DNA from: Aselliscus stoliczkanus
Lineage: Eukaryota; Chordata; Mammalia; Chiroptera; Hipposideridae
Assembly: GCA_033961575.1 (NCBI GenBank)
Contig: CM066732.1
Span: 55,354,501-55,418,500, forward strand
Direction of reading: 5' to 3'
Length of the DNA: 64,000 nucleotides
Below, one piece after another: positions 1 through 11,575 of this stretch. Both the position numbers and the translations under genes were made by a program. A model generated the notes under the pieces. It was not told the DNA's origin and did not search any database. It saw only the letters and a program-made list of their open reading frames with translations. Positions within the stretch are counted from its first letter, which is position 1, and every line of letters begins with the position of its first letter.

Positions 1-2920
1 CTGGGAGCCGTGTACACTGTGACTGGCTGATTCCATATATTCAGGGTACTTCCCACACTCAGCACCTGATTACCAGGGCAGCGTGGGCTCTACTGTTAGT
101 GTTTCATGTTAGACGTCTTACAAAGTTAACGCCACAGACAAAAGTGGGGAGTGCTCCGAGGCCATGGCACCGGCCCCTGCCCCCCAGCCCCTGCCCCACT
201 GGCCCGTCCGGCCACCGGCCCCTGCCCCCCTGGCCCGTCCGGCCTCTTCGCCTCCCTCCCCGCCACGGCCTCCTTCTCCCAACGCAGCTATGGGAAAGCA
301 AGTCACTGGAAAATAGTTCCACGTGTTTCTAGAAGACAAGAAATCTTTTTAAAAATCTATAACTAAAGTATTCTAAAGTAAATTATCAACCATCTCCTAA
401 TGCCATCAGAGACGCAGCACGCACACAACGCACGGGCCCTGAAAAACGCCTGCCGGCGGTGGCGCCCGGGCTGGGCTGGAAGAAGGCCCATGCTGGGCGT
501 GGCAGGCGCTGTGCTTCTTTATCGTTCCCTCCAGGTGCTGCTTTAGTCCAGCTAGTTCTCTCACAGTTCCTCTGACCTCGGAGGGAACAGAGGCCCTCCG
601 AGGTTACACGTGCCCAGCGTCCAAAAGCAAGTCTGCGACACGGGGCAGGGATGGGCCCTGGTGCTGGGCTGCGGGAGTCTCCACACCCCCACCCAGGCTC
701 CAGCCTGGCCACTGGGGCGGTCCGGGCCGGGCTCCCTGGGGCGGCCCGGGGTCAGCGGGATTGGCCCTCACAGATGCCCCACTTCCTGTGCTCTTTCCAT
801 GAGGCAGCGAGCACTGCTGTGAAAACGGTTCAAAGGGTTTCCTGACACAAAGCCCCTAAAAGGCAATATTTTGATGATTTAAGTATAAATGATCAGAAAC
901 ATGTGGACTTCATTTCCTTTAGAATACACTTGGGTATGAAAATTAAGGGGAAACGTGCTTGGCAAAATACAACCCAGGTTTCCTCAAACCCCTGAAGTGG
1001 TTTAAGATGTTTAGCGAATTGGAAGTGAAGTCACCCCTTCTCTCTGCACGCCCCCACCAGGCTCACGCTCAGCTGTGCATTAGATCTAAGTGGATTCGCT
1101 ACTGCGGGCTGTGACCCCCTAACGAGAGGCAGAGGGTGAGGAGAAGCAGGGAGCGAGGAACCGGCCTGGGCGGGAGCTCAGGGCGTCTCCTAACTGGCCC
1201 GTCCTCTCAGAAACCCCAGGAGGGGAACCAGGCAAACTCTGGCTACCTGTCTGCTTTCTGCTGAGAAACAACTGTTTGGAGTCACACAGGAGACATGGCA
1301 CATATTTCAGGGAGATTCCCCCTCTTTACTAGAGGTACGATGGGACCCATTCCATGACAGAAGTGGACAGTTGTCAGGGCTCCAGGTATCCCAGGCCACT
1401 AGGTCGCCAAGGCGTCCGGCATAGGAAGAGGGAAGGCAGAAAGAGGGCCAGGGCAGGAGAAGGCCTGGAGGGAGAGAGAAGGGGGCACAGGAGGGCGGGG
1501 AGAGAGGCCGGAGAAGGGAGCAGAGTGTGTGGGTCGTGCAGACAGAGCCCGGGGCCGGCCTTGGGCCTGGCCGGGGTCGCTGGCTCTGAGGGGACCCCAG
1601 GCAGCGTGGTGAAGGAGCCGAGAAGTGGGCCCGAGAAAGGCGGGAAGCCACAGACCCCGTCAGTGAAGAGCGCAGTGCTGTGGGCAGCTGAGGCGGTGAC
1701 AGGGCCCCGCGACACTGTGGGCGCCATGACGATGGCTCCCCTGAGGGGAACAACTTTATGTGCCAACCATCGCCGCTTGTTGGTCAAGGGCCATACACTG
1801 CCACCCTCTGGTCCTCTTTCCCCAGGCCAGGGAACACCCTCGGGCAGGAAACCAGGGCTCCGCAAGGGACCGTGTGGCGGTGGGCTCCAGAGCAGGCAAG
1901 GGGTCTTGGCAGCGGGGCGGCCATAGTCCCTCCTTTGAAGCAGCACCGACACGTGCCCAGGTGAGCAGGGCCTGGCGGGTAGACGGGGCGTGTCAGGGAG
2001 CAGAGGGCAGGAGCGCACCTTCCCCAGTGAGACGTGGGCAAGCAGCCGCCAGCCACAGCCCTGCGGACACAGCACCCCGGGCCTGGCCCGGAGTCAAGTG
2101 ACCACTGCCCGCTGGCCCCAGCCTCTTCCCGCTCGAGCCAGGCAGGGAGACTCGGAAGTCCCTCGCTCTGGGCTGTGCCTGGCCGGGATAGGCTCACAGC
2201 CACGCAGAGGTAGCGTGGCCACCACTGCGTGTGAGCCCTCAGAGGCCGCGCTCACGACACGGCAACATGGCCCCTTTGGTAGACACTTCATGACCAAGTG
2301 GCACTGCCTCCATCCTTTACCTCCTTCCAACTGCGCTGCCTCGTTTCAGCCACTAGCATGAGATCTGGGCACTTATAGAAAGTGGGCATGCGTCGCTAAT
2401 GGTGCTTTCTGGGCAGAGGGCTGGCTCGTTTCCTTTCAGTGCAGTTTCGGTACCGACTACTGTGCGGATGTACAAAAATGTGAGAGCAGCTGAAAGATGA
2501 ACCGATGGGCCATCAGTCTTGTGCTCCCAGAAGAAACAGCTTCTCCGGGAACCCTGGCTCTTAGGGTTTGGGGAAATAAGGCCTTAGCAGGACGGACAAC
2601 CTGGCGTGGCACAGCACACACAGCCAGGCAGCTGACTCCGACAGACGCTTGTCGGGGGATAAAGCTACAGAGCTTTGGTCAGCGTGGTCACTGGCCCCTC
2701 CAGGCAGCGTCGACGTCACAGCGGGAGCCATGTGCCGGGGCCTGGGCCCTGCACTGGTACAGAGGTCACACCGTGCCCTGGGCAGCCCCGTGACTGGGCC
2801 TGCTGGCCACGGGAGTCTGGCGCTGAGCATCAGTCACCGTGAAGCAGGAGACGGTGCTCTGCTGGCTGGGTGACAACAGCAACCCCACCGGGGCGAAATG
2901 GGCCTCCAGGGGCACACCAC
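1..2920. other. GC-rich unique sequence, no gene recognised
   Basis: No exon with recognisable protein content, no RNA gene and no interspersed repeat was recognised here. The stretch is GC-rich with scattered CpG and contains one short tandem duplication (listed separately). A less GC-rich patch lies at about 850-1020. Open frames exist on both strands but have the Pro/Arg/Gly/Ser-rich composition expected of GC-rich non-coding DNA. Confidence 0.6.
169..244. repeat. GC-rich tandem duplication
   Basis: Two adjacent copies of a C-rich unit start with ACCGGCCCCTGCCCCCC and end with TGGCCCGTCCGGCC (169-213 and 214-244). The second copy lacks about 14 bases from the middle. This is a small local duplication with no known family. 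Confidence 0.8.
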
Positions 2921-2954
2921 TCATTCATTCATTCATTCATTCATTCATTCATTC
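2921..2954. repeat. (TCAT)n microsatellite
   Basis: About 8.5 uninterrupted copies of the tetranucleotide TCAT are read directly from the sequence. Confidence 0.97.
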
Positions 2955-4472
2955 GTGCACTGCAGGGCGGTGGTGCCCTGGGTGTGAAGGAGGCAGAGAG
3001 GAATGGACGCAAGCCTGCCTGTCCTGCAGAGAAGTCAGGTTTAAACCGGAGCCGCAGGGACCCTGGGCAGTGTCAGGGATGGCAGCAGAGCCTGAGCAAG
3101 TCACCTCAGGTGAGCACAGGACGGGGGCTGTGCGACCGTGGGGTCCCGCCCACGGGTCGGGTCTCTCGTCTCCTCCGACAGTACGTGGATTTACGAAGTG
3201 CAGCCCCGTGCAAGTGGACACACGTGGAGGCCAAAGTCACATGACTTCAGCGGATCCCATCAGGTCCACGAGTCCAGTTGTAGCTTGTGAACCCCAGTTT
3301 GCAGATACTTCCTCTTGCACCCTGAAAAAATGATGCTCAGCCCTACAAGCTTCTGCATTAACCCCACCTCTCCTAAGCACCTCACATTTGTAAAAACTGC
3401 TTAAAGAACTAAGTAAACCAGCCGTACTTTCTTCACCTTGGGAAGAAAACCAGGCCTTGCCAGCCTCCCTGCCTCATCACGTACTTTCCCCCTCTTCCTT
3501 ACTTCCTAGGAACAAATTCCTACACACCTAGAGAAGCAGGAGAGAAGACAGCCCCGGAGGGGCGCGGCCAGGCCACCGCTTCGGCCCCAGTTTCCAGGAA
3601 TGGGGCTTGAGCTTCTGACAGAGCAGGATCTTTGGGCCCAGGCTTGCCGGCCCACGGCTGCAGAGCTCCCTGGGGTGAGGCCTGGACCAAGACGCCCCTC
3701 GAAATGGACCTGATCCTAAAAATTAACCTCTTGATTTTTTTTTTTTTTTTTTAAAGAGCAGCTGCTTTCAATGACTTCTCAAGTTTGGCTTCCTGGTAGC
3801 TAACATTCCACAGCACTCTAAAAACCAATTTTACACTTAATAAAGTTTAACTATTCAATATTTTTCATTTTAAAACTAAATAACAGACATTTAAAAGAAT
3901 ATTTCTTTTTTAATGACACTCATGCCACTATTTTATAAAGCCGAATGACATCCTCCGTGCATTCCTATCTCCTTAACTGCCAAATACTCGATTAGTCAAG
4001 TTTGTTCATATTTATAAGATTTTTTTTTTTGGGTGTTTTACTGCTATCAGAAGATCTAACATCTGTTTCTCCAGGGACTCTCCATGTGTTCTGTAGTTTA
4101 CAACAATTGGAACCACTGTTTTCGAAATACATTTGGATTAAACTCAATGTACTAAGACTGGGTTTCACGGGAGCCCCGCATGTGCATCTGGGCTTTCTCT
4201 GTAACTTGTGCGAATGGCGAGACATTCGCTCCGGAGGGAGGTGGGCGATACACGATGGTGATGGGGCCCATTGGAGCGCACATGTGACAGCATGCTGCCG
4301 GGGCATCCACGCCTCGGGGGGTGTCCTGGTGTCTCTGTTTCTGGGGGACACAGCTCAGGAAAGGGCGTGTTCCTGGTCTTGCTTTTCCAGGGGCCCCAGC
4401 GTCCAGGGCACAGACAGCCAGCTCCCCGCCTCTGGACACCTCATCCTGCCGCTGTCGGCAGCACCACCGCCC
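2955..4472. other. Unassigned sequence with poly(T) and AT-rich patch
   Basis: GC-rich unique DNA up to about 3.7 kb is followed by an 18-base poly(T) run at 3735-3752. An AT-rich patch follows at about 3755-4035 with several TTTAAA, TTAATAAA and TAAAACTAAATAA stretches. I could not assign this patch to a repeat; it may be an old LINE piece or a non-coding conserved block. Confidence 0.45.
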
Positions 4473-4536
4473 AGCAGTGCTTTCTGCCCTGATGGAATGT
4501 TCTGTGTCTTCACTGCCCAGTGAGGTTGCCACCAGC
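4473..4536 (+). mobile_element. MER5-type hAT DNA transposon fragment
   Basis: The stretch carries the MER5A-style succession AGCAGTGCTTTCTG, GATGGAATGTTCTGTGTCTT, CACTGCCCAGT and GCCACCAGCC, which correspond to the central part of this non-autonomous hAT (Charlie-group) family. Both ends are missing. It directly abuts a MIR fragment. Confidence 0.6.
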
Positions 4537-4632
4537 CTCAGTTGCCCCACCTTAAAATGGGGGTATTCAAGTACCTGCCTCAAGTGAATTAAGACCGTTA
4601 GAATAGTACGTGGCACATAGTAAGTATCACAT
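4537..4632 (+). mobile_element. MIR SINE 3' half
   Basis: The order CCTCAGTTGCCCCACCTTAAA, AATGGGGGTATTCAAGTACCTGCCTCA, then GTACGTGGCACATAGTAAGTAT matches the second half of the MIR consensus in sense orientation. The tRNA-like 5' half is absent. This is an old relic shared by mammals. Confidence 0.75.
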
Positions 4633-5204
4633 ACACGTTTGAGACGAACGATAGAGAAGTTGATAAGCGTGACAAAAAGCATGTCGGGAAGAAGAGTATG
4701 GAGACAAAAGGTGATGGAATTGAGCAAAAAACTCCATTCAAACATAGCAAGGAGTTGGAAGACAACGTCTACATCAAGTAAATAGAAAGTGCTGAAGTCG
4801 AGTTATAGAAACGGCAGTAAGAAGACTTAAAGACATGACAGTGTTCACTTCTGGAGAACGGAGCTGGGCTGCGGGGCGCAGGGGCTGGAGGCCTTGCTTA
4901 CAAGAGTGAGGTATTCTGAGCCTTCCAAGTCTCCAGACACGGCCAGGCATTCTTTGGACAACTTTCTTGTTAAAAATATACAGACAGATGAATGATGTAA
5001 ATGTCTAACTTCTAAACCACTTTTGTAATGAAATTGGACAAGGAAAACTTATTTGATCCAATAAAATACAAGAAAGAAACAAAAAAAAGCATAGTAAGTG
5101 GAAAACATAAAGTGGTAAGAATTAATCTAAGTGCTTAAATGATGGTGATGGCGTCCATGGTCCCAGGGCCTCACTCAGGTGTCCTGTGATGGGGGCAGAA
5201 TGGT
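4633..5204. other. Unassigned mildly AT-rich sequence
   Basis: No coding potential was recognised. The block is moderately A-rich on the plus strand (4640-4840 and 4960-5130) and could include unrecognised old LINE sequence, since it leads into an L1 fragment. I did not identify specific family landmarks. Confidence 0.4.
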
Positions 5205-5417
5205 GACAGTCTCACCTCTCACCATACACAAAAATTAACTCAAAGAGATCAAAGGCCTAAATAAAAGGCCTCCAACAATAAGATGCATAGAAGAAAACAT
5301 AGGTACTTGGTTTTCGTGGGGGTTTTATGAATTTGACCCCAAAGGCAAGGGAAGTGAAAGCAAAAACAAATGAATTGGGATTGTATCAAACTAAAATTCT
5401 TCTGCACAGCAGGACAG
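5205..5417 (+). mobile_element. L1 (old L1M type), ORF2 fragment, left part
   Basis: The sense-strand text runs through L1 ORF2 landmarks: CACAAAAATTAACTCAAA, GAAGAAAACATAGG, a Gly/Phe/Asp/Pro-Lys-like stretch, and GTATCAAACTAAAATTCTTC. These belong to the region upstream of the ORF2 cysteine-rich C-terminus. Stops and frame breaks show it is dead. It is cut at about 5417 by an inverted L1 tail and resumes at about 5752, having lost roughly 250 bases of ORF2. Confidence 0.8.
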
Positions 5418-5751
5418 CTCTATTGAGGTATAATTAACAAATAAAATTGTATGTATTTAAAGCATACAATGTGATGACTTGATGTATTTATATTTGTGAA
5501 TATTGACCCCAATCAGTTAACACATACATCACCTTACATAGTGATCTTTTATGTCTGTGTATGGGGAGAACTCTTCAACTTTGCTCTCTTAGCAAATTCC
5601 AAGTACAGGAAGTAGTATTATTAACCATTGTCACCGTGCCGTACATTTGATCCTCAGAATTCATTTGTCTTATGAAGGGGAAAGTTTGTCCCCTTCAACC
5701 AACATCACTCCGTACCCCCTGCCCCCATCATCTGGCAGCCACCCTTCTCCC
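5418..5751 (-). mobile_element. L1 3' UTR/tail inserted in an older L1, opposite orientation
   Basis: Read on the minus strand, this segment has the succession typical of an L1MA/L1MB 3' UTR: GTACGGCACGGTGACAATGG, TTAATAATACT, GAGTTCTC, GTAAGGTGATGTATGTGTTA and a terminal AATTATACCTCAATAGAG. It interrupts the sense L1 ORF2 text between 5417 and 5752, so it arrived after that element. No poly(A) tail remains. Confidence 0.75.
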
Positions 5752-6488
5752 TGGAGAAATGCAACTTAAAACCCCAGGGAGGCTCCCCTGTACCCCTACT
5801 GGAGTGGCTGAAATGTAAAAGTCTGAAAATACCCAGTGTCCCTGGCACGCTCACTCATGCGCTGCTGCTGAGAATGCAAAATGGTCAGCCCCTTGGAGAA
5901 ACAAGTTTGTCACGTTCCTATAACGTTAGCCACATACGTACCCTATAAGTGAGAAGTTCCTCTTTCAGGTGTTTATGCAAGAGAAATTAAAATATATGTC
6001 AAGTACGTTCTCCTGCAGGTTACAGTTTTATTTATAAAAGCCCAAAGTGGAGATAAGACAAACGTCCATCCACTGGTGGGTAGATGAGTAAATTCTAGTA
6101 GATCCGGACAAGGGGACATTAGTCAGCTTTAAAACAGCCATTAGACACCCAAAGTATGGAACGTCAGAAGTGTTACGCCCAGTGAGTAGGTCAGATATGC
6201 AAAAGTACATATTAGGCAATTCTGTTCATATGTAATTCCAAAAACCCCAACAAACTAATGAAATGGTGGCTTTCTGGGACGATGGTAGAGGAAGAGAGTT
6301 ACTTTAAGGAAACCTTTACAGTAAACTTTTTAGAGGAAACTTTTTAGAATGATGGAACTAGTCTATATCTTGATTGCAGTGCTAGCTAACAACCAGACAT
6401 GATGGTCAAAAATTTTTAAACCATACACTTGAAATTGGTGACTTTTGTTGCATGTCAATTATACTCAGTATACATAATTAAAATAGTA
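5752..6488 (+). mobile_element. L1 (old L1M type), ORF2 3' end and 3' UTR, right part
   Basis: The text continues the ORF2 C-terminal region (GAGAAATGCAACTTAAAACC, TGCTGCTGAGAATGCAAAATGG, CAAGAGAAATTAAAATATATGTC, ACGTCCATCCACTGGTGGGTA). The 3' UTR follows with CTATATCTTGATTGCAGTG and CATGTCAATTATACTCAGTA. Multiple frame breaks make it non-coding. A short direct repeat, AAACTTTTTAGA, occurs twice at about 6325-6350. Confidence 0.8.
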
Positions 6489-8124
6489 AATAGATGGGGA
6501 AACAGTGTTTCAATAAGTAATGAAGAGGCTATGTTCAGGAGAGGGGTCAAAAAGAGGGAGAAAACGGTTAAATACTGGACGAGAAAGCCGAGTTGGAGAG
6601 CGAAGGTTCCCCTCTTCCAGGAGGGGCCCGAAGATTACGGAAGATTCAGGAAGCTGGTATTAGAAGCGGCCATTCTGGGCTCCCTGCCTTTTCCTCTTCC
6701 CCAGGAGAAACCGTTCCTTTGGGGGAGGTGCCAGCCGTCTCGCCCTCCAGGCGGACTTCCCTCAGCCCCGGCCCCTGCCTCGCTCCTTCGGGCCCTGAGA
6801 GCCACACATCTCATCGCAAGCTGCTTGGTTGCCTTTTTTTACTTCTTTCTTTCTTTGCCTTTCTTAATTTCTTTTTTCATGTTTCTTCCTTTTCTTTCCA
6901 AAGGAGGAGGATTGGGGAGGAGAAAGCCACTGACAATTAATAGAGAAACATTTTTACCAGGTGCTTCTCAATTACTGCGTTGGCAGCCAGCCCCTTCTGT
7001 GTAAATTGTATTTTAAAAAATCCTTCCAGTGCAGAAACGCTCCTTGGGATTCTAACCAACTCGGTCTCCTATTTTCTCTGACGGAGGCTCACCCTCTGGG
7101 AACGACCTGCTTAAACTACAAGAAAAGCCAAGGCTGCCGCCTCCTGCAACACAGTGATTTAAATGTGCTAAGGTGCGGTGATCATTAGGGCCTGAACACG
7201 AGGGCCGCTCTCAGCAGCACGAGCCTGGGAAATACACCGGCCACGCTCCCCGGGACGGATTGATGCTTGCTCCGTGTCAGAGGCCTGCTCGCCAACGTCC
7301 CCATAAATTTGTCTGCTTGAAGACCATAAACATAATTCTGAGCCTGGACGTTATTTAGATTTGAATTAATTGCTATTTCAGTTGTTTTCAAATATGCAAA
7401 TCAGAATAGCCAAGGAAATGCGCCCATAAAAAAGGCAGCCCGCTTTCCTAGAGAGAATGCAGTGTCCTTGGCCAAGGTGACCTGCCTCTTCTCAACGAAA
7501 AGACGTAGGTGTGCTCTGAGAAGGGAGGCAGGGCTCACACGACCGGCTCGGTGAAGTGGGTGCCTCAACCACTGCAGACGGAGGAGGGCATCCCAAGGGC
7601 GAAACCCTTCTAACCATTTCTTGTCACTGTGAGGGCATCCGCCTTGCGGCTTCAACTCACCCAGGAAACACACACTCAACCGGAGCAACTGAGAACCCAA
7701 GCTGTGTGGCACCTGAATGAAGTCAGCTTCAATGAATCACGGTGGATGAAAGAATGCAAACCCCATAAAAGTGCCGGGAGCCCGGAGGGACCAAGCGGCC
7801 GTCGTGGGTTCCCAAGGCCCCGACTGTTCCTGTGATTCCCAGCCATTGTTGGCCCGCCTTCATTTCTCTGATTCAGGAGCAGGTCCTTGCCACGTTCACA
7901 GGACATCAGGATGGCAAAATTCTGCTTCTCGGAGTTATCCCTGACCCTGTCACCCTCCACTATCGGGCGAGGTCGAGAGAGAAGTGGGGAAGATCTGGAG
8001 CCGAGCGGACCACGCGTAACTGCACAGGACTGAGTAACGGATGGCGGGTTATACTTTCCAGGACTTTTCTGAAATTGCTGATTTTTAAATCTTTTCTTTG
8101 CCAGACAAAAAGAACCTTGTTTCA
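6489..8124. other. Unassigned sequence with two AT-rich, possibly conserved patches
   Basis: No gene was recognised. A pyrimidine-rich run lies at about 6830-6905. Two patches look like possible non-coding conserved elements: about 6925-7030 (GACAATTAATAG, TCTCAATTACTG) and about 7290-7430 (CATAAATTTG, GAATTAATTG and a perfect POU octamer ATGCAAAT at 7394-7401). The remainder is ordinary GC-rich unique DNA. Confidence 0.45.
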
Positions 8125-8180
8125 AAGGAAAGAAGGAAGGAAGGAAGGAAGGAAGGAAGGAAGGAAGGAAGGAAGGAAGG
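8125..8180. repeat. (GGAA)n microsatellite
   Basis: About 13 copies of GGAA/GAAG are nearly uninterrupted. The plus strand is purely purine, so this is a homopurine-homopyrimidine tract. Runs of GGAA are also potential ETS-factor binding arrays; that functional reading is inference only. Confidence 0.97.
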
Positions 8181-9890
8181 TGCAGGCATTTCCTCTTGGT
8201 CTGCCGTTTTCCTGGTCTTTAGGTCAAGTGTCTTGTGCTGTTTAGAGCTTTTGACTTCAGCTCTTCCCCTGGTTACCCCAAACCGAGGTGGGGTTAGCAT
8301 GTCGGCTGTGGAGGGTCAAACCCCCGGGACCGCCCTTGGATCCTGGGGAGATCCTCCATAGTTAGGGCTGGGTGTGAGTGCAGAAGACTCTCGCCGTCAT
8401 CAAATCACCCTGTGACGCTGGCTGGACCATCACCACCCCTGTCCTCCGGCCCCTCTGTGCCGTCAGAGTTGTCACTGCTTAAAGCTGCTATAGCACCGCA
8501 GCCTGCCTCTCAACGGAGACCTGAGGGACATCCTGGGGGACATGAAGGCTCAGTGGGGGTAGCAGACACCCCTAAACCGGGAATTTCCCACCAGCCTTCT
8601 GAGCCTGGAGAGAGAAGCTCGTGCCAGCTCCTGCGCACAGGCTTCCGCTGCTTTCTCTGCTCTGCTCATAGGACCCGCTGGACTTGGCTCTGAAACCATT
8701 TGCTCAAACCCGAAGCCGGGGAGGGGGGCGGTTCTAGGGTGAGGTCCACAGACAGCCTGGGGCGCCAGCCTCCGGTCACCTCTGCCCTCGCTATGCCCTC
8801 CTAGCCCAGCCCATGGCAGCCAGGGGCAGGACTCACGGCCCCCAGGCATCACTAGTGAGAGCGAGGCTGCCTGGTGACACGAGTGGTCAGCTTTTATGGA
8901 GATCTCAGTCCAAGTCCCGAACCAAGAAACACAGGAGTCCGGGAGGCGTGGAACCGGGGACTCCCCTCCCTGCCTCAGGCCAGGTTTCCCAGAAGCAGGG
9001 CTGGGGCCCATGGAGGGACCCTCGGGAGGCCAGGGGGGCCCTGAGGGTGCAGCGCAGGGCAGGGCAGGCGCCGGCACAGCTCTGGGTTTAGCTGAAGCCC
9101 GTGGGCGGCTCCGGAGGCCACGCCGGCCTCAGAGCTGTGCTGCGCAGAGGAGAGGGCCCCGGCTTTCACACCCTCAGCTCAGTGCCTCCCGGGAAGGCGT
9201 GTGTAAGCTCCCGGACCTCAGGGCAGCGCTGAGCAGGGTGCCTCTGGGGGCGGGGAGCAGCCCCTGCTCGGCACCCGGCTCTGAGGAGGCCTTGGGAGGC
9301 TGAGGGAACCTCTACGGCTACCGCCACAATGGGCTCCGAGACAGGCCCCAAGCCTCAGTCTTGGGCGCCACCAGGGCGGGGGGCGGGGGGACCAGCCAGG
9401 AGCTCCCCCAGCTCCTGCCGGACCCGGGCCTGGCTGGCGGGGTGCCTTTAGGGTGTCAGGCTTCTCTATCAACAGCAGCCTGTGGATGGCTGAGTCATTC
9501 CATTCTACCAACTGGACGAGTCATTACAGCTTTTCTTCTGTGACAGCTGACCCTGGAAAGAGGACAGATGGCAGCAGTCCCTACCCAACTATTTAGAGGA
9601 GGTGAGGGTGGCTCCTTTGGGGTATGATGGGAGTATAGGCATGTGGGAAGAACTACAACCTAGAGAGGGACCAGTGCAGTGCCCAGGGAGCAGTGGTCCA
9701 GCGGGAAGCGGGGGCACGCCAGGGGGACACGTGCTCGCTGCTCTCGGACACTTGAAACGAAGAAACAGCAGCTCTTGAGCCACACCGGGGCGGGCCGGGC
9801 CCAGGGCCCACGTTTCAGCGCCGCTTTCCCACCGGGGTCTGCAGCCCTGAGGCTGGGCTCCTCACTGGCTCCCTGTGGAGCATTCTGGGG
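8181..9890. other. GC-rich unique sequence
   Basis: GC-rich DNA with many CpG and no recognisable interspersed repeat or exon. Open frames across it on both strands lack domain content. Nothing else was seen. Confidence 0.55.
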
Positions 9891-9909
9891 GGTGTGTGTG
9901 TGTGTGTGT
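9891..9909. repeat. (GT)n microsatellite
   Basis: About nine GT dinucleotides in a row. Confidence 0.95.
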
Positions 9910-10224
9910 TCTATATTTTTAAAACTGCCCAAAAAGACCAAAATCACGAGACAAATCTCAAAATCAGGAACTTTCATGTAACTGCTGTTGCCGCTCTATG
10001 AATAACATACCCAGAGCCCTCATACTTGAAAGGACATCTTTTCGTTAGAAAGCGGGGGGTCTCCTGCACACGCTGTTGCTTCTCCGCCACGTCCGGCTCA
10101 GTCCAGGGCGTTCTCAGAGCAGCTTAGGTTGTCCCTCCTCTGCGCAGCGTTCCCTGTCCTCCTGAGCCCATGAGCAGCTGCCACCTCGGAACCCTCAAAA
10201 CACTGCTCTGCCGCTTCTGGGATG

Positions 10225-10385
10225 GCACATGTTCACTCACTCGCCTGCCGTTACTTCCCTGAGCCTCTAAAGGAATCGACTCCTCCGTGGCCTTCTCTCC
10301 CACGGGACCACAAGCCCCACAAGGCAGGGTCGCGCCTGATTCATCTTATTACCCCCGATTCCAACCTGGAGTCTGGCGTAGGAGA
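10225..10385 (+). mobile_element. L2 LINE 3' end, decayed
   Basis: The pattern GGGACCACAAGCCCCACAAGGCAGGGTCGCGCCTG, then ATTCATCTTATTACCCCCGAT (each seen in parts), mirrors the L2 3' terminus (TAAGCTCC..GAGGGCAGGGACTGTGTC..CCCAGC). The diagnostic terminal tetramer repeats are replaced by the GATG tract that follows. Confidence 0.45.
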
Positions 10386-10404
10386 AATTCCATTTATCAA
10401 TTAT

Positions 10405-10625
10405 AGGAGGGAGGGAGGGATGGAGGGATGGATGGATGGATAACAGATGGATGCATGGATGGATGGATAACAGATGGATGAAAGGGTGGATAGACAGATG
10501 GATGAAGGGGAGACTGATGGATGGAAGGCCGAATGGATGGATAGAAAGACGGCTGATGGATGCTTAGTAGATGGATGGAGTGAGTGGTTAAGTGAGTGGC
10601 GGGTGAATAGATAGATGGATGTAGA
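10405..10625. repeat. Degenerate (GATG)n tract
   Basis: An interrupted GATG/GGAT repeat with runs such as GGATGGATGGATGG alternates with ACAGATGG, AAGACGG and GTGAGTGG variants. The decay and variant blocks suggest an old, formerly longer tetranucleotide array. Confidence 0.9.
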
Positions 10626-11509
10626 ATGTAGAGGTGTAGAAGGGGTGGGTCAGCATGTTAGTGGGTGACACACAGACGGCCGGGTGAGTGGGCAGAAGGG
10701 AGGCAGAGTCTGAGTCCATTCAGGGAGGACACTCAGAGAACTCTCATCAGGGGACACTGTGTGCACTGCTATGTATAGGGTCTTACAAAGTGTTCACATT
10801 TATCAGAGTTATATAACTATTTCAGACCACTGGCTCTACCATACCAACAGGACAAAGCCAAACCTGTGTGTCTGCCAGGGTCCCATGTGGAAAACAGAAA
10901 GCAGAGAAGCTGCTTCACAGGGCTTGGAAATGCCCAGAAGCCAACAGGGAGAGACAGAAGCAGCCCGGAGCCCGGCAACAGCAGGACTCGAGCAGCAGGC
11001 CCAGCCTCTGACTACAGCAGGGGAGGGTCCCTCGGGGTACCCGGGACCGTAGCGGCTTGACCCAGAGCAGGTGCAGCCGGTACCCAGGCCAGGAGACAAT
11101 ACCCTTCCTCCCCTTTTCCTCTTCTCCTACCTCCTGGGCCTCCCACTGACCAAACCCAGCAGGGAACCAGCTGACCACAGAAAGCCGGGAACTGGGCTAC
11201 AGGCATCAGCAGAGAGGGAGGGGTGTGGAATGGGTCTGAGGACAAACACACCAACACCCTGCACACCCTACAAAGTTGAAATCAATAAATATTTAAATGT
11301 ATCTGCAATGTCACATTCCTTATTTCCGTCAAGCAACTGCAAATGAACGCGCATCTGCATTATGAATAAATTATGTAGGGTGCGTGTACATTTTCAGACG
11401 TCTGATGCGACGGTGGGGGAAGGCGGGCTGGAGACAGTGCCCGCCTTAAAGTGACCCTCCGTCACCCTGCCTGCTGCGCAGGTTTCAGGGCCCGCTTCCT
11501 GTTCTCCAG
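10626..11509. other. Unassigned unique sequence
   Basis: No gene or repeat was recognised. An AT-rich patch at about 11270-11400 (AATCAATAAATATTTAAATG, TGCATTATGAATAAATTATG) resembles the candidate conserved blocks seen further right. Confidence 0.4.
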
Positions 11510-11575
11510 TTGAGTGACTGGGGCAAATTACTTTACTCAGTTTTCTCATTTTACAAAAATCATGTCAATTTTCCA
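11510..11575 (+). mobile_element. MIR SINE core fragment
   Basis: GAGTGACTGGGGCAAATTAC, TTTACTCAGTTTTCTCAT and TTTACAAAAATC follow the MIR consensus (GTGACCTTGGGCAAGTTACTTAACCTCTCTGAGCCTCAGTTTCCTCATCTGTAAAATGG, in separate parts). Short and degenerate. Confidence 0.55.

Noticed and set aside
1374..2075. Overlapping long open frames on both strands
   Set aside because: GC-rich DNA has few stop codons; the frames overlap on opposite strands, lack domains and have no splice or start context that stands out.
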